DNA of 64,000 nucleotides from Arion vulgaris (GCA_020796225.1 CM036764.1:23113233-23177232), one strand, 5' to 3'; shown: positions 32,521 through 44,000, numbered from the stretch's first letter. Translations and numbers: made by a program. The notes: generated by a model not told the origin, from the sequence alone.

Positions 32521-32940
32521 GCAGTTCCATATTTTATTTAGACTTTTATTTAGACTTTATATATACATATACATTAAAATAATTAAAGTTAAGTATCCAT
32601 CCTTCGCTTCTTTTTTGTCGTCCATGACAAGTGGTAGTCAACGTTACTAGATCAAGGTTTACGACCATTTCTCACAATGATTCACCCCACGCGATCATTA
32701 CCACATGCCGTCGCACCACCTGAGCTCATCTACTGATGGTTCGACTAACACAATTGAATGTTCACATTTATAAAGAAAAATAAGGGGAAAAAGAAGGAGA
32801 AAAAAGTTGCAGTTGCCGACCATGCTATCTGGTAATCATCGTAATTACTAACTAAAATAAAATGTCATGTTTACACGCTATAATCGGGATCTAATCGATG
32901 GACCTGAGACGCCGCCGCTGCAAACATTGTGTAGATGTTT
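32521..32940. other. Unannotated region
   Basis: No supported feature. Confidence 0.4.
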
Positions 32941-32944
32941 CAAT

Positions 32945-34185
32945 TTACTTCTTCTTCTTCGAACGCTCCATAGAGACCACTTGTTAACCACTCTTTGTGA
33001 TTGGCATCTAATCTGAGTCTAAGAGCGATTGTACGTTGTGCCAGTTATGCGTCTATAGGCCAGCACATCCGATTTCTGCAATGCTTTTTATTTACTAGGG
33101 CAGCTTCCCTAGGTCTTATATCAGTCGCCTCTTATATCAGTCGCCTCTTATATCAGTCGCCTCTTATATCAGTCGCCTCTTATATCAGTCGCCTCTTATA
33201 TCAGTCGCCTCTTATATCAGTCGCCTCTTATATCAGTCGCCTCTTATATCCGTCGCCTCTTATATCAGTCGCCTCTTATATCAGTCGCCTCTTATATCAG
33301 TCGCCTCTTATATCAGTCGCCTCTTATATCAGTCGCCTCTTATATCCGTCGCCTCTTATATCCGTCGCCTCTTATATCCGTCGCCTCTTATATCCGTCGC
33401 CTCTTATATCCGTCGCCTCTTATATCAGTCGCCTCTTATATCAGTCGCCTCTTATATCAGTCGCCTCTTATATCAGTCGCCTCTTATATCAGTCGCCTCT
33501 TATATCAGTCGCCTCTTATATCAGTCGCCTCTTATATCAGTCGCCTCTTATATCAGTCGCCTCTTATATCAGTCGCCTCTTATATCAGTCGCCTCTTATA
33601 TCAGTCGCCTCTTATATCAGTCGCCTCTTATATCAGTCGCCTCTTATATCAGTCGCCTCTTATATCAGTCGCCTCTTATATCCGTCGCCTCTTATATCCG
33701 TCGCCTCTTATATCAGTCGCCTCTTATATCAGTCGCCTCTTATATCAGTCGCCTCTTATATCAGTCGCCTCTTATATCCGTCGCCTCTTATATCAGTCGC
33801 CTCTTATATCCGTCGCCTCTTATATCCGTCGCCTCTTATATCAGTCGCCTCTTATATCCGTCGCCTCTTATATCAGTCGCCTCTTATATCCGTCGCCTCT
33901 TATATCCGTCGCCTCTTATATCAGTCGCCTCTTATATCCGTCGCCTCTTATATCAGTCGCCTCTTATATCCGTCGCCTCTTATATCCGTCGCCTCTTATA
34001 TCCGTCGCCTCTTATATCCGTCGCCTCTTGTATCCGTCGCCTCTTATATCAGTCGCCTCTTATATCAGTCGCCTCTTATATCAGTCGCCTCTTATATCAG
34101 TCGCCTCTTATATCAGTCGCCTCTTATATCAGTCGCCTCTTACTATTGTTTGCTTCCCTTGCGGACCCTGGCACCACACGGGTGA
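32945..34185 (+). mobile_element. SINE-like family A expanded by an internal array
   Basis: The left part (32945-33112) and the right part (34140-34185, ending GGCACCACACGGGTG) are those of an ordinary family A element. Its AGTCGCCTCTTA segment, present once in the other copies, is expanded to about 64 units between them. The 394-codon plus frame spanning it is an artefact of the array. Confidence 0.85.
33113..34142. repeat. 16-bp minisatellite inside a SINE
   Basis: The unit is AGTCGCCTCTTATATC, with a frequent variant starting CGTCGCC. About 64 copies are almost free of other changes. Runs of the C variant cluster (33330-33420, 33770-34040), showing block duplications. Confidence 0.95.
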
Positions 34186-34196
34186 AAGTTTCAGTT

Positions 34197-34975
34197 CACT
34201 ATATCTGCAGCATTCTACGTAGATATTTCCATCATTCTATGTAGATACAAACATTCTATAGATACTTCCAGCATTCTACGTAGATACTTCCAGCATTCTA
34301 CGTAGATACTTTCAGCATTCTATGTAGATACTTCAAGTTTCAGTTCACTATATCTGCAGCATTCTATGTAGATACTTCCAGCATTCTATGTAGATACTTC
34401 CAGCATTCTATGTAGATACTTCCAGCATTCTATGTAGATACTTCCAGCATTCTACGTAGATATTTCCAGCATTCTAGTAGATACTTCCACATTCTATGTA
34501 GATACTTCTAGAATTCTACGTAGATACTTCCAGCATTCTATGTAGATACTTCCAGCATTCTATGTAGATACTTCCAGCATTCTATGTAGATACTTCCAGC
34601 ATTCTACGTAGATACTTCCAGCATTCTAGTAGATATTTCAGCATTCTACGTAGATACTTCAGCATTCTATGTAGATATTTCAACATTCTACTGAGATACT
34701 TCCAGCATTTGTAGATGACTTCCACCTCTCGTAGATACTTCCAGCATTCTACTTAGATACTTCCAGCATTCTACGTAGATACTTCCAGCATTCTATAGAT
34801 ACTTCCAGCATTCTACGTAGATACTTCCAGCATTCTATAGATACTTCCAGCATTCTATAGATACTTCCAGCATTCTATAGATACTTCCAGCATTCTATGT
34901 AGATCCAGCATTCTATGTAGATACTTCCAGCATTCTATGTAGATCCAGCATTCTACGTAGATACTTCATTTCTGT
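34197..34975. repeat. 22-bp minisatellite derived from a LINE segment
   Basis: The unit GCATTCTATGTAGATACTTC plus CA repeats about 33 times. The rightmost unit continues into TGTCGTGACTAGTTTTCTT, the sequence that follows the same motif in the LINE at 44940-45170. The unit is therefore the reverse complement of the LINE codons for KCLRRMLG. A block TTTCAGTTCACTATATCTGC occurs at 34188 and again at 34336, indicating a block duplication. Confidence 0.9.
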
Positions 34976-35011
34976 CGTGACTAGTTTTCTTTTATTATAT
35001 ATATATATGAT

Positions 35012-35173
35012 CAGTGGTGGCTCCTGATCATTTTTGTTGGTGGGTCTGACATTTTTTCCGGATAAATCATGGTTTTTGATTGCTATATTTTTATTTATAG
35101 AATAATAAATATACGTTATACATTATTTTGGTGGGGCCCGGCCCCACTGACCCTTAATGACGAGCCGCCACTG
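35012..35173. mobile_element. hAT-like MITE, about 165 bp, copy 1
   Basis: Ends CAGTGGTGGCTCCTGA and ATGACGAGCCGCCACTG are inverted repeats. Flanks are a perfect 8-bp duplication TATATGAT (35004-35011 and 35174-35181). Internal landmark GGTGGGGCCCGGCCCCACT near the right end. Same family as 52853-53020 and 56489-56654. Confidence 0.85.
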
Positions 35174-35181
35174 TATATGAT

Positions 35182-35490
35182 AAGAAACATCAAATTCGCA
35201 ATCTTATCTTGCTTCTACTACCATTAAAAACATTAATACATAAAATGCACTAGAATCTGAACAGTCGATAAATCAGTTGAAGAGAATACAAAATAATGTC
35301 ACAAATAAAGGAAAAGAATAATGTTGGATGACACAGGAATAGTTGGATTGCCATGATGGAGAGAATGTGTGCAAAAAAAGAAGACATAAAAGTCAGTGTA
35401 AGGATTTACGATCTTGTAGCATGAATATCGATTATCTAATGCTGGCTGTTTGTTCACTGTTGTACGTATACATAAATGGAAGGAGAATCC
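35182..35490. other. Unannotated spacer
   Basis: No supported feature. Confidence 0.4.
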
Positions 35491-35494
35491 CTAG

Positions 35495-36245
35495 AACGAA
35501 TACGACTGAAATAGAAGTATAAGTCCATACTGTGGGAGAATATAGAGAACAATTACGTGGCTAATATAGAAGTATAGCTTCAGACGATGGTGAAGTGCAG
35601 AGAACAGCTATGTGGCTAACATTGAAGTATAGCTTCAGACGATGGTGAAGTGCAGAGAACAACTATGTGGCTAACATTGAAGTATAGCTTCAGACGATGG
35701 TGAAGTGCAGAGAACAACTATGTGGCTAACATTGAAGTATAGCTTCAGGCGATGGTGAAGTGCAGAGAACAACTATGTGGCTAACATTGAAGTATAGCTT
35801 CAGGCGATGGTGAAGTGCAGAGAACAACTATGTGGCTAACATTGAAGTATAGCTTCAGACGATGGTGAAGTGCAGAGAACAACTATGCTAACATTGAAGT
35901 ATGCAGACTATGGTGAGTGCAGAGAACAACTATGTGCTAACATTGATTAGCTTCAGACGATGGGGAGTGTAGAGAAAACTATGTGTAACATTGAAGTATG
36001 ACTCAGAAGATGTAGAGTGCAGATACAACTATGGCTAACATGAAGTATAGCTTCAGACGATGGTGATGTGAGAGAACAACTACGTGGCTAACATTAAAGT
36101 ATAGCTCAGACGATGGTGATGTGCAGAGAACAACTACGTGGCTAACATTGAAGTATAGCTTCAGACGATGGTGATGTGCAGAGAACAACTATGTGGCTAA
36201 CATTGAAGTATAGCTTCAGACGATGGTGAAGTGCAGAGAAGAAAT
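35495..36245. repeat. 55-bp minisatellite
   Basis: The unit contains AAGTATAGCTTCAGACGATG and AGAGAACAACTATGTGGCTA. About 12 copies, with a deletion-rich stretch at 35880-36060. Flanking units are more diverged than central ones. Confidence 0.9.
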
Positions 36246-36420
36246 AATATGGATACAAGAGATTCAAAAAGTCGTTAATTTGTATTGTTTAAATAGACGG
36301 ATAAAGGATAAACACAAGTTTACGCAATGTTCGACTACAGATAAGAATTAAATAAGATTAAATAAAAAAAATTAGAAGTCCACACAATGATAAAATATAG
36401 AGAAGAACTAATACGTATAA

Positions 36421-36640
36421 ATCATCATCAAATAGCTTGTCCTGAGCAGAGCTTTGCCACCCCAACAGTCCTTCGGAATTTCTCTCTCTCATAGGCCAGA
36501 TGTCCTGCCTCTGCAGCCGTCATGTTCAAACCTTCAGTTACATCCTGAATCCATCTCCTCCGTGGTCTTCCTCTTCTTCTCTGTGTCGGTATGCCTCCTT
36601 CTATGATGGTCTTCTCCAGCCCTTCATGTCTTTATACCCA
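36421..36640 (-). pseudogene. LINE tail (GRPRRRW family), minus
   Basis: ATCATCATC tail at 36421 followed by the same 200 bp as 1019-1370 and 29817-30010. 5'-truncated. The 68-codon plus frame is antisense to it. Confidence 0.65.
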
Positions 36641-36887
36641 ATATTGAACAAAAGATACAAACTAATACAGATGATAGATCAAGCGTCCAGTGAAAATGTC
36701 CAATAGCCTTTTCAGACCGTAGTTTATGAGTGTCTATCACTTCATATTTCCGAACCGAAGTATGCAATAGGTAGGAGGGCTAATTTCTGTTCTCACTTGT
36801 GGAACATCGAGTCATCATAGAGTCTAATGACCAGTAAGGCACATATGTAGCATGTTAACAGTTATAAGTATTATTTCATTAAAATAA

Positions 36888-37022
36888 CAATCTAAAGGCG
36901 AAGGACTGACTCCATTGCACCAGATTCCCCATGATGGTTCCGCCCCTCTTGGCAGAAATAGCACGCCACCTGCCAATAAGGTTGAACAAAAGCATGGACC
37001 CCATAGCTTCAACAGCAATCCT
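36888..37022 (-). mobile_element. SINE family G body fragment
   Basis: Landmarks GGTTCCGCCCCTCTTGGCAGAAAT and TTCAACAGCAATCCTA-like sequence match parts of 17690-17790. The head is missing. Confidence 0.45.
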
Positions 37023-37140
37023 AAATTAACGTAAGTAGCTACCCCTTCTACAGAAGCAAATAAATGTAAACGAGAAGAAGAAAAAAAGAATTCATATAAA
37101 TATATTTTAAAACAATATTACAGTAAACACTGGAACTAAC

Positions 37141-37346
37141 CTGAAGCGATTAACTGGAGTTGTCTTCAGAGATACGATCTTCCGTGCTTCAATGTTGAGA
37201 TGATTTTGTCTATCTTTAACTTGTGGAAGAACTATTTCGTCAAGATTCGCTGTAGTCGGGTAAATAATTTGCAAACAGACAAAGGAGATTGACCGACCTC
37301 CGCACACATACGACCCAGATTTTAATGTAATTCGCTTAACCAGCAT
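37141..37346 (-). CDS. Candidate first coding exon of an unknown host gene (weak)
   Basis: On the minus strand an ATG at 37346 opens a frame reading MLVKRITLKSGSYVCGGRSI, then LDEIVLPQVKDRQNHLN and VSLKTTPVNRF, to a good splice-donor-like CAG|GTTAGT whose exon edge is 37141. The residue mix looks protein-like, and I find no other copy of the sequence in the window, unlike nearly everything else here. The frame also stays open beyond the donor to 37107. No partner exon, promoter or family could be identified. It may be chance or an unrecognised element. Confidence 0.2.
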
Positions 37347-37355
37347 GTTGTTCAC

Positions 37356-38995
37356 TTTTAGGTTAAACCAGATTACACAGTCTGAAGCTGATCAGAATCA
37401 GTGGAACTTGCACACATATTGTCATCAATGTCTTTGATCAGAACTGAGAAGTTATGACTGCACGCTGCAGTGGCATTCAGGAATAATGTCACGAAACATC
37501 GATCTCGGGCGTTGTCTTTCGGAAGTAATGAGGTCTGTTGAAATCAGGTCACGAGCAGCATAACACGCGCAACTTAGATCTATCAAAAACTCAGTTGAGT
37601 TTCAGCTTTGAAACGAAACTGAAGATCTTGATTAAAGTAAAGTAAGTTTTGATTTTCTCCAAAGGAAAAGTGTACATAAAATCAATATGTATTTCTGCTT
37701 TGTTATTGAAAATATATTAAGTCTAATATTAATGCATACACAAGTCAATTGAAATTTTAGTTTAGTAATAGTATATACGTGGAATCTATTGGCGTAATGA
37801 ATAGAGCATTCACTTATTGAATAGGACACAATATAGATGTGGGTTCAATCCCAAACTCAACGTTCCACACGTAAGGAAAGGAATTGACCTTCCTACCTCT
37901 TAACTCATTGAGTCCTAGAAATGTGAAGTGACAGATAATTCATACCATAAGGTCTAAAATGACTACGAGACAATTTATTTATTTAGTATATACATATATA
38001 TTCTATGTACTCACCAAATAAATATTGAAATTATTCTAACAGAAGAATATGTTTCATGAATCATATTGAACAAAAATCTGCTAAAGAAGGACATGTCTTC
38101 ATGTCATGGTCGGGTCGCAGGTAGACATAGAACTGTCCCAAGTGAGGGACGCGCATCTCTGTATAAACGACAGGCGCACCCGCAATGGAGTAGACCACAC
38201 CCTAAAAATGTGTAAGCTCTTCCAAGCACGAACGAGTAAGTGAGAGAGTGTTGAAGCCAGGAGACGAGCTATGTTCCAACCATGCGGACAATGATAATGA
38301 TGGTAGAGAACTATTCTTAAAGAATAATTCGGAAATATATCGAATATTTACAGAATGGCTGTTTGACTCTCGTTTTCTACATACTATCTAATTTGTGGCA
38401 TGAACATGTCCGATGTATGTCTAACATCCTCCAGAAGTATGCCACTTAACGTCTCGTGCCAATATTATTTCCCTCACACCATGTTCAAACAAATTCTGTC
38501 TATCGTTATCTCTCTCACACACACAGTTTTATGACTCACGCGAGACTGTCCGTATCGCCTGCGCTGGTCAATATTTGGTGAGAGCATATGAGGTCATGAC
38601 AGACGAGATGTGAGTCGAGTAATGGAAAAGAAAAACGGAGAGTTATCAAGAAAAGAGAAGAACAAGAAGTAAAAATTATTGGGATTTTAAGGGGATTTTG
38701 GAACTAAAAATCAGGTTCCAGGAGTGGATCAGGTTGAAAACACACAATTAAAAAGATACCAGTGTATGACAAAATTCTTGAAAATTTGCACTGCAGACAT
38801 ATTAATTCCAAATAATATGTAGCAGAGCAACAAAGTAACATGGACACAAAATATGAAGTGGTCAAAGTAACTGTAATAACAAAACAAACCGAAAAAAATA
38901 ATGAGAACATCCAAGATAATTGCTTCCCAGACATGACCAGGTCATAGTTAACTGGATAAGCACAAGAGATAACAGACCGAAACATCATCTATAAC
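37356..38995. other. Mostly unique AT-rich region
   Basis: A tRNA-like segment at 37793-37870 (TGGCGTAATGAATAGAGC and GGTTCAATCCC) is a possible SINE head. A segment around 38100-38300 has a somewhat protein-like frame ending HADNDND that may be a LINE trace. Nothing else is supported. Confidence 0.35.
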
Positions 38996-38999
38996 ACAG

Positions 39000-39247
39000 A
39001 TTCTTCCTTTCTTCTTTGAACGCTCCATATCGACCACATGTTAACCACTCTGTATTATATGTGTGTGATCTGAGCCTAAGAGTCAGTTATACGCCTACAA
39101 GTAAGCCATCACATCTGATTTCTGCGACGCTTTTATTTATGATGTTAACTTCCCTACACCCCTACATCAGTCGCCTCTTACGACATGCCTTGTAGGTAGA
39201 AGTGTTACTATTCTTTGCTTCATTTGCGGGCCCCGCCACCACACGGG
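39000..39247 (+). mobile_element. SINE-like family A, plus
   Basis: A complete copy from TTTGAACGCTCCATATCG to CCACCACACGGGCG. Confidence 0.7.
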
Positions 39248-39419
39248 CGTAACACAGATTCAGGATTGACACAACAGATATGTGTACATGTGGTAGTACT
39301 AGCTTCATGACAGATGAATATCTATTGTAGACTTGACATGCATACGACAGTGAGGAAGCACATAACCACGTCTTATTTTCCATTAAGTCGAATTCTACGG
39401 CAGTGTTGGCATCCTAGTC

Positions 39420-39830
39420 TCTCTCTCTCTCTCCTTCTTCCTTTCTCTAGCTTGTGTCTGTTTCATCCCAAGTGGGGCACAGGTCTTCAACCAACTCATG
39501 CCAATGCTTTCAATTCTTCAGTATATCGTCTCCAAATTTCTTCTCTATGTATTTCTAAGGGTTTTTTAATATCTTTTCTTTCCCTCTGTTTCCAGAAAAA
39601 ACCTCTTCTATTATATTTCCAGGCTTTTCTCAGGGTATCCCCTATCCAGTGTCCAAGTCCTTTCATTATCTCTTGGGTCACTGGTATGTGTCTCGTTCTT
39701 TGCTACAAGCTCATCATTTGTGACCGATCATACCATCTAAGCCTTTCTATTCTTGGTTTGTTGGATTGTGTAGCTAAAGTTTTCTACCGGATGGGTTATC
39801 AAGCTCCAAGCAGAATTTGGCATTAGACGC
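39420..39830 (-). pseudogene. LINE ORF2 C-terminal tail
   Basis: The minus strand reads RIERLRWYDRSQMMSL, a basic segment, then REEIWRRYTEELKALA and, past a stop, RPVPHLG. The order matches LINE tails in which a GRPRxTWRR block is followed by ELKALAxDRxxWRxxVxxLCP. The basic block is altered. Family differs from the others here. Confidence 0.55.
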
Positions 39831-39831
39831 C

Positions 39832-40150
39832 TCTTTCTTCTTCTTCGTCTTCTACTTCTTCGAACGTTCCATATCGACCACTCTTTGAGATCTTATGTGA
39901 TCGTAGCCTAAGAGCGATTGTGCGTTGTGCCATTTATTCTCCTAGCAACAAATAGGCCAGAACATCCTATTTCTGCGACGCTTTTTATTTACTATGGTAG
40001 CTTCCCTAGACCACTACCTCAGTCACCTCTTACGACATGTCTTGTAGGTCGCAGTGGTACTATTCTTTGCTCCTCTTACGACATGTCTTGTAGGTCACAG
40101 TGTTACTATTCTTTGACCTCCTTGAGGACCTAGGGAACACACGGTCGGGG
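39832..40150 (+). mobile_element. SINE-like family A with internal 60-bp duplication
   Basis: The segment CTCTTACGACATGTCTTGTA and the following TACTATTCTTTG occur twice (40026 and 40073), a small tandem duplication in the same core that is expanded at 33113-34142. Confidence 0.65.
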
Positions 40151-40253
40151 CTCCTCTTTCAAAGAATAACGGTGGCACAACGTACTCACTTTCTCTGCGT
40201 AGACCACACATATCACAAAGAGTTGTTAACTTGTTTGCTGAACAGTGAACGTA

Positions 40254-40440
40254 AACAAACAACAAACAAGAAGACTTGTTAGCTCTGAAGTCGAAGAAGG
40301 CTCACTTGTATGGCGACAAACAACAAACAAGAAGACTTGTTAGCTCTGAAGTCGAAGAAGGCTCACTTGTATGGCGACAAACAACAAACAAGAAGACTTG
40401 TTAGCTCTGAAGTCGAAGAAGGCTCACTTGTTGTATGGCA
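40254..40440. repeat. 61-bp tandem repeat, about three copies
   Basis: AACAAGAAGACTTGTTAGCT recurs at 61-bp spacing with essentially no change, so the duplication is young. Confidence 0.85.
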
Positions 40441-40794
40441 AGGAACACCGTTAGATCGGTAAGTAGGTTTTCACGCAAAAATCAGTCAGAAGCGCTATAC
40501 CAGGCGCCCAGACTACGCCTGAATTCATAGCGAACAAACGCCAGAAGAAAAAGAAACAGACTTATAAATTTGCTGCCGTGGCCTCAAGTCAAAGATCAAA
40601 CGACCAGATGACTATTGGATCGGAAAACTAAACTAAGCACGTCCAAGTCGACACGTCAAAGTGTAATCGGAAGAAAAATAAATAGATTACAAATGTCCCG
40701 GTGCGGATGTAGGCATCAATTCATACAGAAACACTAGTTGATAAAGTTGGGAAAATGTGTTGAAGGTTGTAGAATAGTAGGTTTAGGGAAACAA
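40441..40794. other. Unannotated spacer
   Basis: No supported feature. Confidence 0.4.
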
Positions 40795-41055
40795 ATTCTT
40801 CTTCTTCAAACGTTCCATATCGACTACTTGTTAACCAATCTTGTGATTTAAATGTGATCTAAGCCTAAGAGCGATTGAATATTGTGCCAGTTATGCACCT
40901 ACAAGTAGGCCAGCATATCCGATTTCTGCGACGCTTTATATTTACTAGGGGAGCTTCCTAGGCCACTACCTCAGTCGCCTCTTACGACATGCTTTGTAGG
41001 TCCAAGTGTTACTATTATTTACTCCCCTTGCTAGCCCCAGCAAAACACGGGCGAG
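40795..41055 (+). mobile_element. SINE-like family A, plus
   Basis: Complete copy from CTTCAAACGTTCCATATCG to CAAAACACGGGCG. Confidence 0.7.
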
Positions 41056-41127
41056 GTAAACAAATAAAACTTACAATTTACAGTGAAACATGGCGAGCTA
41101 TGCATTTAAAGAAAGTTAGATGAAATA

Positions 41128-41540
41128 AGCGTACTGCTGCCTTGTAGTTGATTGGGGACAATCAAAGGCTAGCGGAGAAAACCGCACACAAAGCTGGACG
41201 GTAGGCAAACCAAGCAGTCCATCAACAAGACTGGTATAGCTGGGCAGATGACGCTCATCAGCCCAGGAGGGCAGGTAATCTACGGGTCGCTGTCCTGAAA
41301 GACAATAGCAACCTGCTGCCTTGTGGGTTTTGGCTGGGGACAGCAAAAGGCTAGCGGAGAACGAACCGTACACAAACGCTGGTTGAAACCGAACCACCAT
41401 CGAAGAATAAGCACTGAGCTCCAATAGGTACTGAAGGCTTGTGCACGTACATCACGTTCTGATATTTGGCTGTTTATATATCACAATAGAATGATAAAAA
41501 CGGCTTAAGAACGATTGCGAGAGAGAGAGAATGAAATAAT
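41128..41540 (+). mobile_element. Repeat family E, dimer-like, with (GA)n end
   Basis: The head CTGCTGCCTTGTAG...GGGGACA appears at 41132 and again at 41312 with the full body, ending in GA repeats at 41517-41530. Matches 11118-11362. Confidence 0.6.
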
Positions 41541-41602
41541 ATTAGATTTTAAGATTACTTATAATTGAAATATGGTTATGTTTTTGTTGGATATATAATG
41601 TA

Positions 41603-41965
41603 GATCTATGTGGCATAGTGGTTAGGTGCTCGACTATCGTCCCAAAGGTACTCGATTCGATCCCTCGTGCAGACATGGGGATATTTTTTCTAGAGATCCA
41701 TTATCTCAGTGTAGGTGAGATCGAGTTTCTAGTCTTATCGGAGACGGACGATAAAACGTAGGTCACGTGTTAAAGTTGAGCACGTAAAGAACCTTTGACA
41801 GTTCAAAATCGAGAAGAGTATGCCGGAAAGCAGCAGCCTGGGCAAAGTTCATTAGAAACAGATTATAAAATTCCAACAAATCATTTGTACCATCTTCTAA
41901 ATGACATAGGGGAGCTTCGCCTGCGAACTCGCGCTGAGATCTACCTGTGTAACATAGAGATCGGA
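41603..41965 (+). mobile_element. SINE family B, plus
   Basis: The tRNA-like head reads TGTGGCATAGTGGTTAGG (A-box) and CGATTCGATCCCTCG (B-box). The body matches family B through ATCTTCTAAATGAC, after which it diverges into GC-rich sequence and lacks the usual ATTG tail. Confidence 0.7.
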
Positions 41966-42327
41966 GCAAAATGTTTACTCAACAAAGTACAATGATGATG
42001 ATTGGGTTCTTTATGCTATTTATTAGCGCTGGGGCCCTGTGTTTACATCCGCATTGTTTGCAAAGATTTGACTCCTTCACTCTACGGGCTGGGATTTGAC
42101 CCTGTCAATCAATCAATAAATTGGATATAAAATATGTAATAATATGAAATAATGATAACAGTTAATGATCAAATTCATATAAGATATGGTATTTGCAATT
42201 ATAATTTCATCATGATTATTCAATAAATATTTCTTGATTATGTTGTGTTTTTGTGTGGTTTTTTTTTTTTGTTTTGGGGTTGGGGGGGGTGGTTTGGTTG
42301 GTTTTTGTTGTGGATTTTTTGGAAGGA
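41966..42327. other. Unannotated; G/T-rich tract
   Basis: A strand-asymmetric G/T-only tract lies at about 42242-42320, mostly runs of T and G. No element is recognised. Confidence 0.5.
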
Positions 42328-42402
42328 TTTAGCGAGTTGCCAATGACAGAACGGTATGGATAAATTAATTGCAGGCCCTATGTAGTGTATAACGAGAGAA
42401 AT
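42328..42402 (+). pseudogene. Short LINE tail fragment (RTE-like)
   Basis: It corresponds to the last codons (DRTVWINLQALCS-like) of the family at 15328 and 32035. Confidence 0.5.
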
Positions 42403-42422
42403 ACATATTTAACTTCTATAAC

Positions 42423-42800
42423 GATGTCCTTAGGTGTATGTGGCTCTGGAATAAGGTACTTGACTATCGATTTAAAAGCACTCGGTTCGTTTCTCGAGTG
42501 GGGAGATCGGACTATTCCTTTCAGTGGTCTTTGATCTAAATGTAAGTGAGATTGAGTTTCTAGTCCTATCGGAGACGGACGACAAAACGTACAAAAGTCC
42601 AATATTAACGTTAAACACGAAAAGGAACACTGGCAGTGTAATACCGATAAGATTTGGCTGAAAATCAGCTTCCAAAGTAAACATCGATAATAGAAATAGA
42701 AAATAGCATTCTAACGAATTTGTGCTATCCTGAAAAGGACATTTCGGAGTCTCAACAGTATTAAAAATCACTGCAATGTCGCTGAAATCTTCATATATAA
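42423..42800 (+). mobile_element. SINE family B, diverged, plus
   Basis: The body matches from GAGATTGAGTTTCTAGTCC and GAGACGGACGA onward. The tRNA head is strongly mutated. Inserted within 25 bp of the LINE fragment to its left. Confidence 0.55.
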
Positions 42801-42925
42801 ATAACACCCGAGTGGTTACAGGGTTCCAAATTTGGGGTGTAAAGAATAGAACCACTGTTACCTGCAACGCGTGTCGTAAGAGGCGGCTAAGAAGGTTTGG
42901 CTGAAATCGGATGCACGTGTCTAAG
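42801..42925 (-). mobile_element. SINE-like family I, partial, minus
   Basis: Reads as the reverse of 26040-26150: AACCACTGTTACCTGC, TGTCGTAAGAGGCGGCTAAG and AAATCGGATGCACGTG. Confidence 0.55.
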
Positions 42926-42929
42926 ATGT

Positions 42930-43151
42930 GTAGAAGTCAACCTGCTGCCTTGCAGGACGGCTGGGGACAGCAAAGGCTAACGGAGAGCGAACCCAGTAAA
43001 CGTTGACTGAATCCGGGCACATCGCCGAAGGATAAGCACCAGAGCTCCAAAAGGCGCTGAAGATGTGACGAAACTCACCCATGCTAAGGCTGCATGAATC
43101 AAATTTCCACATGAATGAATTTATGGAGAGATATGGTGCATCGGTCTTTTA

Positions 43152-43194
<43 letters not shown>

Positions 43195-43195
43195 T
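42930..43195 (+). mobile_element. Repeat family E with long (GA)n end
   Basis: Starts AACCTGCTGCCTTGCAGG and ends in a (GA)n run at 43154-43191. The 3' third differs from the other two copies. Confidence 0.6.
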
Positions 43196-43386
43196 AAATA
43201 AAAGAGACAGAGCACATTAGTTATTCACCCAAGTGCAGTAATAATGTTCCTATCAATCAATTAATCTATAGTCTCTAATGTGACATATTATTTTTCGTAT
43301 GAGCAAGAGTAAATGCAAGAAATAGAGGATCATATCTACCTAAGTAGAACAATATCTTTAGTATTGCAATGCAAATAATAGAGAAG

Positions 43387-43570
43387 CTTCTGACCGAATG
43401 GATTAAAGCGTGACTCCCATGATGTAGACACGTGTTCAATTCACGGTAAGGCCAAGGGTTTTTTTTCTGTTGTGGGCATAATGAAAACTCCTAACCCAAA
43501 CAGCTTCGCGACGACTGTACTAGCCATGCGGTCATTAAATTCCCTGGCTCACGTTCCACCTGTTCTACAT
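43387..43570 (+). mobile_element. tRNA-headed SINE family F, plus
   Basis: A-box-like ATGGATTAAAGCGTGACTCC and B-box-like GTGTTCAATTCACGG give a tRNA-like head. The body contains TGTGGGCATAATGAAAACTCC. It matches 47031-47168 plus 47384-47430. Confidence 0.6.
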
Positions 43571-43787
43571 CGCTCTTCAAAAGTACTACAGACGGTAACG
43601 TCAGTTTTTACAAAAATACAATTAATACCATATCAAAGAACAGTGAAGATTAAATATTCATTCATAACTATTCATAGCCATTATCATCAGCTATTGTTCC
43701 TACTGGCGGTGGTGATCATGAATCTTCCCTACTTTGTGTACCAATCGTTAGCGATTATTCTTGTGTTGCACTCACCTTACCATGAGG

Positions 43788-44000
43788 TTAGTAAAAACGT
43801 CAAGGAACCTTTTCATTCCGCGGGTATATTGAGTAACACGGTGTTATTGACCATCGGCACACGATGGATGATGTGGACAACATCACGTTGGCCGCCTTTA
43901 CTTCCCAGTTCTTTTTCTGGGTGGACCTGAGAACCGTTACGTTTGCGAAAAATATTTCACTCCTACTTTGAAATTGAACCTGGACCACGCGAACTGTTAA
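43788..44000 (-). mobile_element. SINE family C, minus, partial
   Basis: Contains ATCGGCACACGATGGATGAT and GGAACCTTTTCATTCC, the reversed 3' half of family C. The 5' head is degraded. Confidence 0.6.

Noticed and set aside
33001..34185. A 394-codon open frame on the plus strand
   Set aside because: It lies over a 16-bp array. Three stop-free units make 48 nt, so the frame stays open for trivial reasons.
42240..42320. A G-quadruplex regulatory element
   Set aside because: The tract is G/T-only, but the G-runs are irregular and there is no nearby gene to regulate. It looks like low-complexity DNA.
43472..43930. A 152-codon plus frame as a gene
   Set aside because: It runs through parts of two SINEs (families F and C) with unrelated sequence between.
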